64,000 nt of DNA, taken from the NCBI RefSeq assembly GCF_000585995.1, contig NZ_CP007410.1:2073430-2137429 (forward strand), given 5' to 3'. Below are positions 39,032-48,819 of this stretch, piece by piece. The notes beneath the pieces were generated by a model, which saw only the letters and a program-made list of their open reading frames with translations, did no database searches and was not told the origin of the DNA. The position numbers were made by a program, and so were the translations under genes. This DNA comes from Pseudomonas brassicacearum (GTDB lineage: Bacteria; Pseudomonadota; Gammaproteobacteria; Pseudomonadales; Pseudomonadaceae). Each line of letters starts with the position of its first letter. The stretch's first letter is position 1.

Positions 39032-39201
39032 GGATTTGTACTTAGCCTGCGCCTGGTCATGTGTTCGCAGGCGCCAGGTGGAATGGCTTGTTGCCAATTT
39101 GATCTAGCTGCCAGGGTTTTCCTGAGCACAGCCGAATCCAGGCTCTGATTATTTTTGTGCGCTGCAAGAAGAGGTGTCAGGACCACGCATGCATCAAGTT
39201 T

Positions 39202-40212
39202 CTACTGGCTGTACAAGATGTTGTAGAACGAGGTTTGCTCATCGTTGATCAAGGCAAGATCCTGCCCCGTGGTAATTTTTTTGAACAGCGCTTTGTCGAC
39301 CACCATCCGACGCCTGATGATCACCTCCAGCAATTGGCCGAACAACGCTTCATCACGGACGTGTTTTTTCAGTTTTAGAACGTCGCGAGGTTTGTCTTTC
39401 AGGATGTGAAAGGCGTAATTCATCACAACCATATTGGAGACGAACAGGTTTGCCGTTGACTGAAGCGGATTGACCGCGTCGATCAAAGCGTCAAATATTT
39501 TTTTTCGGTCATGAGCGTACACGAGCAGAAATACATCGGGGTACATAAGCTCGCTGTGACGATCATTGATCGCGAAGCGGTAATGAGTCTCGTCGGGCTC
39601 GGTGAGTAATCTGACGGTGCTTGTTTGAAAGGTTTTCAACGTACTGAGCAGCTCATGCTCTTTCCTGCTGTCGGCCTTGATCGTTTTGTAGACCCGATCA
39701 ATCACATCCAGAAAAGCCACGGGCCCCAGCCCGTCGGTCGCCATCATCAGTTGATTACCTTCGATGCTGAACCGGCAATAAGCCTCGTCATCAATGCTCA
39801 ATTCAAAAAGCAGAAACCTGAGCATGTAGTTCCTCAGGTGCGCATGCGCATCCAGGGCGCAGTTCTTCAAGCTGATCAGCTGGATCAGGTAGAAGAAAAT
39901 AAAGTATTGCTTGTTGGTTCGTTGGCGGTTATCGATTTCAAGCAGGTAGCCAAAACGCGACAGGACCAGCAGGAGGGCGTAGCAGTCGGGTTCCGTGAAG
40001 CCGTTCTTCAACATGGCTTTTTCGAAGGCGCTGACGGAAAACAAATCATGCCAGCGGCTAACGCTGAAGGGAGCGCCATTGCGTTTTCTGGCGACAACGG
40101 TCAGCAGCGCAGGCTCGTCTTCTTCGTAAAAAACAGCACCCAACGCCTTCGGATACGGCCGGGCGTTCAGGAAGTTCTCAAGCTTGTAGGAGAGAAGATC
40201 GAATATGTCCAT
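39202..40212 (-). CDS. Probable immunity protein of the upstream Rhs toxin
   Basis: A 336-residue, mostly helical protein with no signal peptide and no family I recognise. It begins 6 bp after the Rhs stop codon, in the place where polymorphic toxins carry their immunity gene, and its base composition is lower in GC than the core genome. A fragment of a paralogue (DALGPVAFLDV) is fused to an rhs fragment in the scar at 37777-37999, which supports travel with rhs cassettes. 336 residues is large for an immunity protein, and a chaperone-like or second-effector role cannot be excluded. Residues such as YFIFFYLIQLISL are hydrophobic but isolated. Confidence 0.7.
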   Translation of the reverse strand: MDIFDLLSYKLENFLNARPYPKALGAVFYEEDEPALLTVVARKRNGAPFSVSRWHDLFSVSAFEKAMLKNGFTEPDCYALLLVLSRFGYLLEIDNRQRTNKQYFIFFYLIQLISLKNCALDAHAHLRNYMLRFLLFELSIDDEAYCRFSIEGNQLMMATDGLGPVAFLDVIDRVYKTIKADSRKEHELLSTLKTFQTSTVRLLTEPDETHYRFAINDRHSELMYPDVFLLVYAHDRKKIFDALIDAVNPLQSTANLFVSNMVVMNYAFHILKDKPRDVLKLKKHVRDEALFGQLLEVIIRRRMVVDKALFKKITTGQDLALINDEQTSFYNILYSQ

Positions 40213-40218
40213 CTGGTG

Positions 40219-43200
40219 TTATCCGCAGGTCTTCCATTTTCCGTTCGGGCCTTTCTTCTCGACACGAAATGACGTAATGGTTTTATTGAATTTATCCAAC
40301 ATTCGGAAACCGATGCCTCTGGCCTTGGGCTCATTCGTCTTGGACAGCACACCATCTTTCAGGCCCGTCTCTTTATAGTCAACGGTTGAGATGTCCTTGT
40401 GATTGTTTAGCATGCTCACACCTTCGTTATTGACGGTGGCCACTACCCGATACTTTTCATTGCCTGGGTTGAATCCCGGGTTACTGTCCTGGTTGACCCA
40501 GACCGCTTTCTCTCCTCGGATATTCGGAACCAGGCCACCTTTGCCTCCGTTGGCAGCCTTGGACGAGACGGTTTCGCTCTCGCCCATGTACCGGATAATC
40601 TCATTCTCTTTGAGCCCCAGCGGGTCGATCCAGGTAAATGGATTCGGTGCGTAGCGATAAAGATTCAGGCTTGCGGCCAGGCCCAACGGGTCGGGCGTGG
40701 TAAAGCGGCCTATGTCGGGATCATAGAAGCGGAAGGTGCTGTAGTGCAGGCCCGTTTCCCGGTCCAGGTACTGCCCCTGAAACCGCAGGTTCTGTTCTTC
40801 GATGTAGTACGGTTCACGGACTTCATCGGCGGTGTTGCCCCATACATGGTAGAGAGCGTGCCATAGCGGATGGCCGTCACTTTCCGTCAAGGCTTGTGGC
40901 AAACCATTGGGGTCGTTGTGGTAATAGCGGATGCGTTGATGTTCATCGATGCCGTCGACGCGGGCCAAGGGCTCGTGACTGTCGCCGATGTAAAGGTACA
41001 GGCTGGTCAGGCTATTTTTATGTTCCTTGAGTAATTGCAGGCCATCCCAGTCGAAACGCGTGCAGGTGATGAGACGTCCGTTGTCATCGTGTTCGGTTTT
41101 CTCGATCCTTCGACCCAACGGGTCATAGCGCATCCTGACGATGCTTTCACCGTCGGATTTGTGTGTTCGAACTTCAACCAACCGATGATCCGAGTCGTAG
41201 CTGAAACGCTGCAGGCCATGCCGGCTGCTGCGCTTTTCAATCATTCGGCCAAAGCCATCGTAGCGATAGTGCTTGTTCTGATAGCGCTTGAGTTGGTTGT
41301 GCGTAACCCGCCCACCTGTACCCGGTGAACTGTCGAGGAGATTGGCGGCGGCATCGAAGGAAAATGTTTCATTCTGGCCTTGTCGAGTGCTCTGACTTGC
41401 CAGGATCCGGCCCGTCACATCGTAGTGCAGCAATTGGCGTTGTTGACCTTTTGGCAGCCGCTCAAGGCGCCCCACCAGGTGGTCACCAAGATCAAACTCG
41501 AAATGGGTCTGATCGGCTGCCGGGATCAACGCTGGTTGGCTGGTATGCCGACGTTGGCGGCTGCGTAAGCGCCCGCTACGGTCATACTCACTCCGTGTGC
41601 TGATTTGGCCTTGGGTGCGCAGTACCTCTCGATGCAGCCTATCGCGTTCGAAGTCGCTGATGACCTGTCCATCGAGGTTGATTTGGTGCAGATGACCACT
41701 GCCGTAGTACAGACGGTTGACCCAACGGCCATCGGGTAGGTGGGTCTGGATCAAGTTGCCGAGTTCATCGTAGTGATGCTTCAGAACACCTGCTGAACTC
41801 TGCTCCTCAATCAGATAACCCAGAGCGTCATAGGCAAAGCCCAGTCGTTGTTCGTTGCCGTCGTTATCGATGACCGTGGCTTCGATTAGCTGATTCAACG
41901 GGCTATAGCTGTACCGAGACTGTCCATCAGGGGTGATTCGGGTTGTCAGCCGGCCGATGGCATCACGTTCTAACTGATGAACAAGGGGCTTTTCACTGGG
42001 CTGATAATCACCTCGCGGCGCGGCGACGGTTTCGACTCGTTTTACGTTGTTGAGGGCGTCGTATGTGTAGCCCTTGGCGCTGCCATCAAGGTTGCGCTGT
42101 TCGGCCAACCGATCCCCGGCATCCCAGGCAAACCGATAACTCTCGCCATTCTCGTTGGTCAGCGCCTGCAGCCGGCCGAAGCTGTCGTAGGCGAACTGCA
42201 CCTGCCGGCCCTGGGCGTCGGTGCGTTGGCGGACCTGGCCGCGGCGGTTGTGCTGGTAACGGGTGGTATGTCCGGCCGGGTCGGTGTAGCCGATCAACTG
42301 GCCGGCGACGTCGCGCTGGTACTGCTCTGTGCGACCGTCCGGCAACTGGCTGCTGAGCAGCCGGCCTTGGGCGTCGTAGCTGAACTGGGTGCGCTCGCCG
42401 AGGGCGTCGGTGATGGTTTGCAGGTAGCCGCGCGGGTCATAGCTGAACCGGGTCGGGTAACCCGAGCAATCGACGTGCTCCACCAATTGCCCGAACGGGT
42501 TCCAGCGCAGCTGCTTGCTTTTGCCGGTGGCGTCGATGATTTCGATGACCTGGCCGTGGGCGTCGTAGCGGTAGCGGGTGACGTGGCCCAGCGGGTCGGT
42601 CTCGGCGATGCAGTTGCCGCGTTGATCGTAGCGGTACTTCCAGCTATTGCCGACGGCGTCAGTGTCCACCAGCGGTAAGGACCAATGCTCGAGCCAGAGG
42701 GTGGAATCGCTGCGGCCCAGGGGGTCGGTTTCGCTGATCAGGTTGCCGGCTTCGTCGTAGCTGTAGGCGTAGCGTCCGCCCTGTGGGTCGGTGGCGTTGA
42801 GCAACTGGCGTTCGTCATTCCACTCGAACAGCCAGGTCTGGCCGACGTTGTCAGTGTATTGGGTGATCTGGTGCTGGTGGTTCCACTGCCGTGTGCTGAC
42901 GCGTTGCAGGCTGTCGGTGATACGCGTGGTGCCGGCCTTGAGGTCGTAGTCGAACTGGTAGGCGTCGCCCTCGTCGGTCCAGTGGCGAACCACGCGCCAT
43001 TCCTGATCCTCGATCAAGGCCCAGTCATAAAAGCAGCGCAGGCCGGTGGGCAATTGGTGTTCGACCATGCGCCGCCCGGCGTCGTAGCTGAAGCGCCGTT
43101 GCACCTGGCCGCTGGCGTCGCGTACTTCGGCGAGATTGCCGGCGGAGTCGTAGGCATAACTGACCAGCACTTCGCGCGGTTGGTCCGGGTAGAGGCGTTC

Positions 43201-44616
43201 GATCTGGCTGACGTGGTCGTGCTCGCGGACCAACTCGACTTGCACCAGATCGAAGGTATCGCGCAGCCGCACCAAGCGTCCGGCCTCGTCGTAGTCGAGG
43301 TAGATGCGGTTGTCGTTGCGGTCACCCAGTTGGCCCAGGCGCAAATGCGAGGGGTTGGCCGGCGTGGGCTCGAACAAACGGTACAGGCCGTCGTCGCTTT
43401 CGATCAGCAACTGTCCGTTGACGTGGCGGCGCACGGCCAGGCCTTCACCGGCACTGAACACCGCACCGCCCAAGGGGATCGACCCCATATCGATGGGCCG
43501 GCCCTGTTCATCGGTGTACACCAGCGTTTCGCCGCCCTCGGGATGGGGCAGGATTTGCACCTGGACTTCGTAGGCCACGCTCCAGCCAGCCCCGAACAAG
43601 CTGTCGCGGCGTTCGTCGCGGCTGTTGTAGACGCGTTGCCAATCGATGGGCAGCAAGCCCGGCAAGACGAAGTCCAGTTCTTCATTGCCGCCCAGCACCT
43701 TGGCGCCGGTGGCGGCGTGCACCGGGTTCGACGATCCCAGCGCCGCGTTGGCCGCGGCGTTCGCGGCACTGCTGGCAGCCATGGACACCGCGCCGCCGAC
43801 CAGCATGCACGGCAGCTTGCTGAAGAATTTGCCCTTGCCACCCTTGAGCATCAGCAGCGCGGTGACCGCCAGGCCCACGCCTGGGGTCTTGCCGCTGCGG
43901 ATCTCGCGCACCACCACCGAACCGCCGCCGATGATCACGTTTGGGGAGATCAGTCCGGCCGATACCACCGTCGCATCGCAGGTGCTACGGTCGCCGCTGC
44001 GCACGGCGGGCTGGCCGTTGATGGTGACCTTGTCCGAGCCTTCAGCCAGGAACTGCGGCGGCATCGGCGGGTGTTTCATGCAGACGATCATGTCCAGCGG
44101 CTTGGGCACGGCGCCGGGGGCAGGCGTGGCGACGGTGGGGCGCCACATCTGCGAGAAGAAGTTTTCGGCCATGTCCAGGTAGCTGGGCTCGGCTTCCGGC
44201 TCGGGTGCCTCAAGCTCGGTGCCGGCCGGGGCGACATGGGATTCAATCGCCCCGGCGGCGCGGGCCGCGGGGATGTTGTTGGTGAGGGTGTTGGTGGAGC
44301 CGGTGAGAATGTTGGCCTGCACCGTGGGCGGAAAGAGGGCGTTGCCGATGCCCTCGCATAAATTACTTAAACCTTTGTCGGCTCCGGTCTTGCTCATGGC
44401 CAGGCCGACAATGGTGCCGACCACCAGGCCAAGCACGACGCAGCCCAAGCCGCCGGTGACGACAGTGATGCCAGTGGCGGCTACGACGGCAGCGGTGGCC
44501 ACGGCGGTGATCGCGATATTCGCCGCCACCTCCAGCACGCCGCCAAGGATGTCGGCCATCATCGAGGTGTGGTTGAGTGCATCGCCCAGGCGGGCCGCCC
44601 AGAGCGCGTCAGACAT
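40219..44616 (-). CDS. prePAAR-PAAR Rhs polymorphic toxin (probable T6SS effector)
   Basis: A 1465-residue protein. Residues 1-20 hold the prePAAR motif AARLGDALNH (AARxxDxxxH). Hydrophobic segments follow (about 31-76), and a PAAR domain (about 98-130 and 193-240, SDKVTINGQPAVRSGD) that would tip the VgrG spike. A second hydrophobic stretch lies near 247-290. About 25 YD/RHS repeats form the cocoon (about 320-1240), then the Rhs core ending DPLGL near 1335, the usual self-cleavage region. The last 130 residues (DNA 40222-40611) are the variable toxin, with lower GC; the family is uncertain. No Eag chaperone, VgrG or other T6SS gene is in the window. Confidence 0.92.
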   Translation of the reverse strand: MSDALWAARLGDALNHTSMMADILGGVLEVAANIAITAVATAAVVAATGITVVTGGLGCVVLGLVVGTIVGLAMSKTGADKGLSNLCEGIGNALFPPTVQANILTGSTNTLTNNIPAARAAGAIESHVAPAGTELEAPEPEAEPSYLDMAENFFSQMWRPTVATPAPGAVPKPLDMIVCMKHPPMPPQFLAEGSDKVTINGQPAVRSGDRSTCDATVVSAGLISPNVIIGGGSVVVREIRSGKTPGVGLAVTALLMLKGGKGKFFSKLPCMLVGGAVSMAASSAANAAANAALGSSNPVHAATGAKVLGGNEELDFVLPGLLPIDWQRVYNSRDERRDSLFGAGWSVAYEVQVQILPHPEGGETLVYTDEQGRPIDMGSIPLGGAVFSAGEGLAVRRHVNGQLLIESDDGLYRLFEPTPANPSHLRLGQLGDRNDNRIYLDYDEAGRLVRLRDTFDLVQVELVREHDHVSQIERLYPDQPREVLVSYAYDSAGNLAEVRDASGQVQRRFSYDAGRRMVEHQLPTGLRCFYDWALIEDQEWRVVRHWTDEGDAYQFDYDLKAGTTRITDSLQRVSTRQWNHQHQITQYTDNVGQTWLFEWNDERQLLNATDPQGGRYAYSYDEAGNLISETDPLGRSDSTLWLEHWSLPLVDTDAVGNSWKYRYDQRGNCIAETDPLGHVTRYRYDAHGQVIEIIDATGKSKQLRWNPFGQLVEHVDCSGYPTRFSYDPRGYLQTITDALGERTQFSYDAQGRLLSSQLPDGRTEQYQRDVAGQLIGYTDPAGHTTRYQHNRRGQVRQRTDAQGRQVQFAYDSFGRLQALTNENGESYRFAWDAGDRLAEQRNLDGSAKGYTYDALNNVKRVETVAAPRGDYQPSEKPLVHQLERDAIGRLTTRITPDGQSRYSYSPLNQLIEATVIDNDGNEQRLGFAYDALGYLIEEQSSAGVLKHHYDELGNLIQTHLPDGRWVNRLYYGSGHLHQINLDGQVISDFERDRLHREVLRTQGQISTRSEYDRSGRLRSRQRRHTSQPALIPAADQTHFEFDLGDHLVGRLERLPKGQQRQLLHYDVTGRILASQSTRQGQNETFSFDAAANLLDSSPGTGGRVTHNQLKRYQNKHYRYDGFGRMIEKRSSRHGLQRFSYDSDHRLVEVRTHKSDGESIVRMRYDPLGRRIEKTEHDDNGRLITCTRFDWDGLQLLKEHKNSLTSLYLYIGDSHEPLARVDGIDEHQRIRYYHNDPNGLPQALTESDGHPLWHALYHVWGNTADEVREPYYIEEQNLRFQGQYLDRETGLHYSTFRFYDPDIGRFTTPDPLGLAASLNLYRYAPNPFTWIDPLGLKENEIIRYMGESETVSSKAANGGKGGLVPNIRGEKAVWVNQDSNPGFNPGNEKYRVVATVNNEGVSMLNNHKDISTVDYKETGLKDGVLSKTNEPKARGIGFRMLDKFNKTITSFRVEKKGPNGKWKTCG

Positions 44617-44653
44617 GGCGGGGGCTCATGCCGGCAGATGTGTTGCCTTCCAT
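44609..44653 (-). CDS. Possible 14-codon leader ORF coupled to the rhs gene
   Basis: Minus-strand ATG at 44653 has AAGGAG 8 bases upstream, the best ribosome site in this gap, and reads MEGNTSAGMSPRHV before a TGA that overlaps the rhs start (ATGTCTGA). The rhs ATG itself lacks a good site, so translation may be coupled through this leader. Alternatively it marks a frameshift that removed 13 residues from the Rhs N-terminus. Confidence 0.4.
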   Translation of the reverse strand: MEGNTSAGMSPRHV

Positions 44654-44701
44654 TGCGCCTATCTCCTTGGCAATGTATTGAGGAACTGTCGCTAGGATGT
44701 C

Positions 44702-45112
44702 TCAGCTAGACCACGGATCAAGCAACGCCACGCCGCAGCCCTGGAAATCCGTCACATTGCGGGTGACTACGGTCAGTCCATGAACCAGCGCGGTGGCAGC
44801 AACCAATGCATCGCATTCATTGCTGCGATCCGGAACGTGCAGGCGAGCGCAGCGTAGCGCGACGGCGCGGTCGACCGCCAGGATTCTTCCGGCGAATGCG
44901 GGCATGACATGGTTGTCCAGCCATGCGCGCAGACGGCTGCCTTGCGCCGGGTCCTTGCGTTCGAAGCGCAACACGCCTGTTTCCAGTTCCAATACGGTAA
45001 TTGCCGAGAGGTAAAGGCTGGGGGCGGGCACGCTACGCGCCCAGGCCTGTACGTTCTTATCGGCTTGAGGCTTGCGCAGTTCCGAAATGACGTTGGTGTC
45101 GAGCAGGTACAT
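44702..45112 (-). CDS. vapC: VapC-type PIN domain toxin
   Basis: A 136-residue PIN-domain ribonuclease. The metal-binding acidic residues are visible: D5 in MYLLDTNVISEL, E43 in LELETGVL, D97 in CDALVAATAL and D115 in TRNVTDFQG. VapC toxins cut specific RNAs, often tRNAs. The start overlaps the stop of the upstream antitoxin gene (TGATG). The pair lies at the edge of the island next to the cco1 terminator. Confidence 0.92.
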   Translation of the reverse strand: MYLLDTNVISELRKPQADKNVQAWARSVPAPSLYLSAITVLELETGVLRFERKDPAQGSRLRAWLDNHVMPAFAGRILAVDRAVALRCARLHVPDRSNECDALVAATALVHGLTVVTRNVTDFQGCGVALLDPWSS

Positions 45113-45366
45113 CAGGACAGGTCCACCGATCGAGGAGAGATGACGGCACGTTCGGTATCGAAATCAATATCCGGCGTGTCGGGCATGACCAGCAACTCGA
45201 CAATGCTGGTGCCGATGCCGGTCAGTTTCTGGTACTCCTCAATGCTTAGCAGCACATGGGACGGCTTGCCACGGTCGGTGATGATGACCGGCCCCTGGCG
45301 GGTGGCTTTTTTGGCACCACTTGTGTCGTGGTTGAATTCGCGGCTGGAAATGGTGGTGATGGACAT
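45112..45366 (-). CDS. Phd/YefM family antitoxin
   Basis: An 84-residue protein with a Phd-type N-terminus: MSITTISSREFNHDTSGAKK, then GPVIITDRGKPSHVLLSIEEY. This domain binds its own promoter; the acidic C-terminus (PDTPDIDFDTERAV) would wrap the VapC active site. ATG 45366 has GAGGA 8 bases upstream; the longer frame to 45438 is unlikely. It is co-transcribed with vapC. Confidence 0.9.
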   Translation of the reverse strand: MSITTISSREFNHDTSGAKKATRQGPVIITDRGKPSHVLLSIEEYQKLTGIGTSIVELLVMPDTPDIDFDTERAVISPRSVDLS

Positions 45367-45459
45367 GGCGGCGTCCTCGATAAAACTAAATGTAGGCACG
45401 TTACTACCGCTGCTGATTGCGGGCAAAGATAAAACCATTGCCCTGTCGCACCGGCAAAT

Positions 45460-45492
45460 AAAAAGGCCCCGTCAACGTTGGTTGACGGGGCC
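45460..45492 (-). terminator. Terminator of the ccoN1O1Q1P1 operon
   Basis: GGCCCCGTCAAC and GTTGACGGGGCC form a perfect 12-bp stem with a 4-base loop; read on the minus strand it ends in TTTTTATTT. It lies 22 bp past ccoP1 and separates it from the toxin-antitoxin pair. Confidence 0.95.
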
Positions 45493-45514
45493 TTTGGTAC
45501 ATCAGGCGTTGGCT

Positions 45515-46498
45515 TTACTGGGCGTCAGCCGCAGGAGCCTTTTCTCCGTGAGACAGGCTGTAGACATAGGCGGCCAGCAAGTGGACCTTGTCGTTGCCTT
45601 GCAGATCGGCCTGGGCAGGCATCTGGCCCTGGCGACCGTAGCGGATGGTCTGCTGCAGCTGGGCGAAACTCGAGCCGTAGATGAACGCAGCCGGGTGCGT
45701 CAGGTCAGGTGCGCCCATGGCTGGCGTGCCTTTGCCGGCAGGGCCGTGGCAGGCCACGCAGTTGGCGGCAAACAGTTTCTGGCCATTGGCTGGATCGGCC
45801 TTGGCGCCTTCCGGCAGTTTGCGGCTGTGCAGGCCGGTCACCAGGTAGGCGGCCACGTCGGCAACGCCTTGCTCGCCGACCACGGCAGCCCAGCCTGGCA
45901 TCACGGCGTGACGACCGCCCATGATGGTGGTCTTGATGGTTTCCGGCTCACCGCCCCAGCGCCAGTCGGCATCGGTCAGGTTGGGGAAACCATAGGCACC
46001 CTTGGCGTCGGAACCGTGGCAGACCGAGCAGTTGGAGGCGAACAGGCGGCCACCCATCTTCAGGGCCTGCGGGTCCTTGGCGACTTCTTCAATCGGCATG
46101 GAAGCGAATTTGGCGAAGATCGGGCCGAACTTGGCGTCCGAGCGAGCCATTTCCTTTTCCCACTCGTGGACGCCCGTCCAGCCGGTCTGGCCGTTGGCGA
46201 AGGCGGTCTGCTTTTCGTTGTCCAGATAGTTGTAGCCCGGCAGCAGGCCTTTCCAGTTGCCCAGGCCAGGGTAGAGCACCAGGTAACCGAGAGCGAACAC
46301 AATGGTGCCCACGAACAGCATGAACCACCATTTCGGCAGCGGGTTGTCGTACTCTTCGATGCCATCGAACGAGTGACCAACGGTCTCGTCCGTTTGTTCG
46401 GCGCGCTGGCCCTTGCGGGTCGACAGCAGCAGCCAGGTCAGGGCGAAGATCGTACCCAGACTGAGGACTGTGACGTACAGACTCCAGAACGTAGTCAT
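45515..46498 (-). CDS. ccoP1: cbb3-type cytochrome c oxidase subunit III (CcoP1)
   Basis: A 327-residue subunit with two N-terminal membrane segments ([19 protein letters not shown] and [19 protein letters not shown]) and two c-type haem motifs, CSVCH and CVACH, facing the periplasm. It passes electrons from soluble cytochromes to CcoO and CcoN. It is the last gene of ccoN1-O1-Q1-P1 and overlaps ccoQ1 by 4 bp. Confidence 0.95.
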   Translation of the reverse strand: MTTFWSLYVTVLSLGTIFALTWLLLSTRKGQRAEQTDETVGHSFDGIEEYDNPLPKWWFMLFVGTIVFALGYLVLYPGLGNWKGLLPGYNYLDNEKQTAFANGQTGWTGVHEWEKEMARSDAKFGPIFAKFASMPIEEVAKDPQALKMGGRLFASNCSVCHGSDAKGAYGFPNLTDADWRWGGEPETIKTTIMGGRHAVMPGWAAVVGEQGVADVAAYLVTGLHSRKLPEGAKADPANGQKLFAANCVACHGPAGKGTPAMGAPDLTHPAAFIYGSSFAQLQQTIRYGRQGQMPAQADLQGNDKVHLLAAYVYSLSHGEKAPAADAQ

Positions 46499-46680
46499 TC
46501 TTTGTTACTCCTAGAAGCTTGCTCGACGTGCTTGATGGCTTCGGGATCATCCGCGAACGGCAGCAAGGTCGCGTCTTCAAACTCCGACTTGCGCTTGGGG
46601 CTGAACACCCACAGGGCCAGACCGATAAAGGCCACCATCACGACGACGGTGCCCAGGCCACGAATCATCCCGATATCCAT
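46495..46680 (-). CDS. ccoQ1: cbb3-type cytochrome c oxidase subunit CcoQ1
   Basis: A 61-residue single-span membrane protein ([20 protein letters not shown]) with a charged tail that includes [19 protein letters not shown], the CcoQ pattern. It stabilises the core complex. It sits between ccoO1 and ccoP1. Confidence 0.95.
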   Translation of the reverse strand: MDIGMIRGLGTVVVMVAFIGLALWVFSPKRKSEFEDATLLPFADDPEAIKHVEQASRSNKE

Positions 46681-46684
46681 CAGA

Positions 46685-47293
46685 TCACCGTTTGCTTTTG
46701 ATGATGGTGCCCAGGCCTTGCAAATAGGCCACCAGCGCGTCCATTTCAGTCTTGCCCTTCACGGCATCCTTGGCACCGGCGATGTCTTCGTCGGTGTAAG
46801 GCACGCCCAGGGTGCGCAAGACTTCCATTTTCTTGGCGGTGTCTTTGCCGTCGAGCTTGTTTTCTACGAGGAACGGGTAGGCCGGCATTTTCGACTCAGG
46901 CACCACGTTGCGCGGGTTGTACAGGTGCGCACGCTGCCAATCGTCGGAGTAGCGGCCGCCAACGCGGGCCAGGTCCGGGCCGGTACGTTTGGAACCCCAC
47001 AGGAACGGGTGGTCCCAGACGCTTTCACCGGCGACCGAGTAGTGGCCGTAGCGTTCGGTCTCGGCGCGGAACGGACGGATCATCTGCGAGTGGCAGCCGA
47101 CACAACCGTTGGCGATATAGATGTCGCGGCCTTCCAGTTCAAGGGCGGTACGCGGCTTCATGCCTTCGACCGGCTTGTTGGTCACGTCTTGGAAAAACAG
47201 CGGAACGATCTGGGTCAGGCCGCCGATACTGACGGCGATGACCATGAAGAAGGCCAGCAGGCCGATATTCTTCTCTACTGCTTCGTGCTTCAT
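46685..47293 (-). CDS. ccoO1: cbb3-type cytochrome c oxidase subunit II (CcoO1)
   Basis: A 202-residue monohaem cytochrome c subunit with one N-terminal membrane anchor ([20 protein letters not shown]) and the haem motif CVGCHSQ. Met in the C-terminal half ([11 protein letters not shown]) is the likely sixth ligand. Its ATG overlaps the ccoN1 stop by one base. Confidence 0.96.
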   Translation of the reverse strand: MKHEAVEKNIGLLAFFMVIAVSIGGLTQIVPLFFQDVTNKPVEGMKPRTALELEGRDIYIANGCVGCHSQMIRPFRAETERYGHYSVAGESVWDHPFLWGSKRTGPDLARVGGRYSDDWQRAHLYNPRNVVPESKMPAYPFLVENKLDGKDTAKKMEVLRTLGVPYTDEDIAGAKDAVKGKTEMDALVAYLQGLGTIIKSKR

Positions 47294-48735
47294 CAGTGAG
47301 CTCCAACTACGGCGATCTTGGCGGCGGCTTCAGCTTCAGCCGGGTCAGAGGCACGAACGGTGCGATACACGTTGTAGGCCATGAACAGCATGCCGCTGGC
47401 GAAGAACGCGCCGCCCAGGGCACGCACGATGAAGCCAGGATGGCTGGCTTGCAGCGCTTCGACGAACGAGTAGGTCAGGGTGCCGTCGTCGTTGATCGCA
47501 CGCCACATCAGGCCCTGGGTGATGCCGTTGACCCACATCGAGGCGATGTAGAGCACGGTACCGATGGTCGCGAGCCAGAAATGCGCGTTGATCAGGCCGG
47601 TGCTGTGCATCTGCGCACGACCGAACAGTTTCGGGATCATGTGGTAGATGGCGCCGATGGAAATCATCGCGACCCAGCCGAGTGCACCGGCGTGTACGTG
47701 GCCGATGGTCCAGTCGGTGTAGTGGCTCAAGGAGTTGACGGTCTTGATGGCCATCATCGGGCCTTCGAAGGTCGACATGCCGTAGAACGCCAGGGAAACC
47801 ACCAAAAAGCGCAGGATCGGGTCGGTGCGCAGCTTATGCCAGGCGCCCGACAGGGTCATCATGCCGTTGATCATGCCGCCCCAGCTCGGGGCCAGCAGGA
47901 TGATCGACATCGCCATGCCCAGGGACTGCGCCCAGTCCGGCAGTGCGGTGTAGTGCAGGTGGTGCGGGCCAGCCCAGATGTACAGGGTGATCAGCGCCCA
48001 GAAGTGCACGATGGACAGGCGATAGGAATAGATCGGACGCTCGGCCTGTTTCGGCACGAAGTAGTACATCATCCCCAGGAAGCCAGTGGTCAGGAAGAAG
48101 CCCACGGCGTTGTGGCCGTACCACCACTGGATCATCGCATCGGTCGCGCCCGAGTAGGCCGAGTACGACTTGAAGAAGCTGACCGGCAGGGAGGCGTGGT
48201 TGACGATGTGCAGCATGGCGGTCACGACGATGAAGGCACCGTAGAACCAGTTACCGACATAGATGTGCTTGGTGTTGCGCTTGACGATGGTGCCGAAGAA
48301 CACCAGACCGTAGGTCACCCAGACGATGGCCAGCAGGATAGCCAGGGGCCATTCCAGCTCTGCGTATTCCTTGGTGGTGGTGTAACCCAGCGGCAAGGTA
48401 ACGATGGCGCCGACGATAACCGCTTGCCAACCCCAGAAGGTGAAGGCCGCGAGGCTGTCGGAAATCAGTCGCGTTTGGCAGGTTCGCTGCACGACGTAAT
48501 AGGAAGTGGCAAACAATGCACAACCACCGAAGGCGAAGATCACCAGGTTGGTGTGCAGCGGGCGCAAGCGTCCAAACGTCGTCCATGGCAGACCGAAATT
48601 CAACTCCGGCCAGACCAGTTGCGAGGCGATGAAGACACCGAGCCCCATGCCAAGGATCCCCCAGACCACCGTCATGATGGCGAACTGGCGGACTACCTTA
48701 TAGTTATAAGCAGTCGGACTGATTGCTGTGCTCAT
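47293..48735 (-). CDS. ccoN1: cbb3-type cytochrome c oxidase subunit I (CcoN1)
   Basis: A 480-residue catalytic subunit with about 12 membrane segments. The conserved histidines that bind haem b, haem b3 and CuB are seen in [30 protein letters not shown] and [10 protein letters not shown]. It reduces oxygen to water with high affinity. It heads a four-gene operon, paralogous to ccoN2O2Q2P2 3 kb upstream, with long near-identical DNA blocks in the middle of the gene. Confidence 0.96.
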   Translation of the reverse strand: MSTAISPTAYNYKVVRQFAIMTVVWGILGMGLGVFIASQLVWPELNFGLPWTTFGRLRPLHTNLVIFAFGGCALFATSYYVVQRTCQTRLISDSLAAFTFWGWQAVIVGAIVTLPLGYTTTKEYAELEWPLAILLAIVWVTYGLVFFGTIVKRNTKHIYVGNWFYGAFIVVTAMLHIVNHASLPVSFFKSYSAYSGATDAMIQWWYGHNAVGFFLTTGFLGMMYYFVPKQAERPIYSYRLSIVHFWALITLYIWAGPHHLHYTALPDWAQSLGMAMSIILLAPSWGGMINGMMTLSGAWHKLRTDPILRFLVVSLAFYGMSTFEGPMMAIKTVNSLSHYTDWTIGHVHAGALGWVAMISIGAIYHMIPKLFGRAQMHSTGLINAHFWLATIGTVLYIASMWVNGITQGLMWRAINDDGTLTYSFVEALQASHPGFIVRALGGAFFASGMLFMAYNVYRTVRASDPAEAEAAAKIAVVGAH

Positions 48736-48819
48736 TCTAAGGTTCCACGGTTTGGGTGTTTTATTAGGATAAAAATCGGTCGCAAGTATGGAGAAAGCGG
48801 GGGGTCATTGCAACGCGCC

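Noticed and set aside
42685..44361. A 558-codon plus-strand frame opposite the rhs gene
   Set aside because: Shadow of the repetitive YD-repeat DNA; translation is biased and resembles no protein family.
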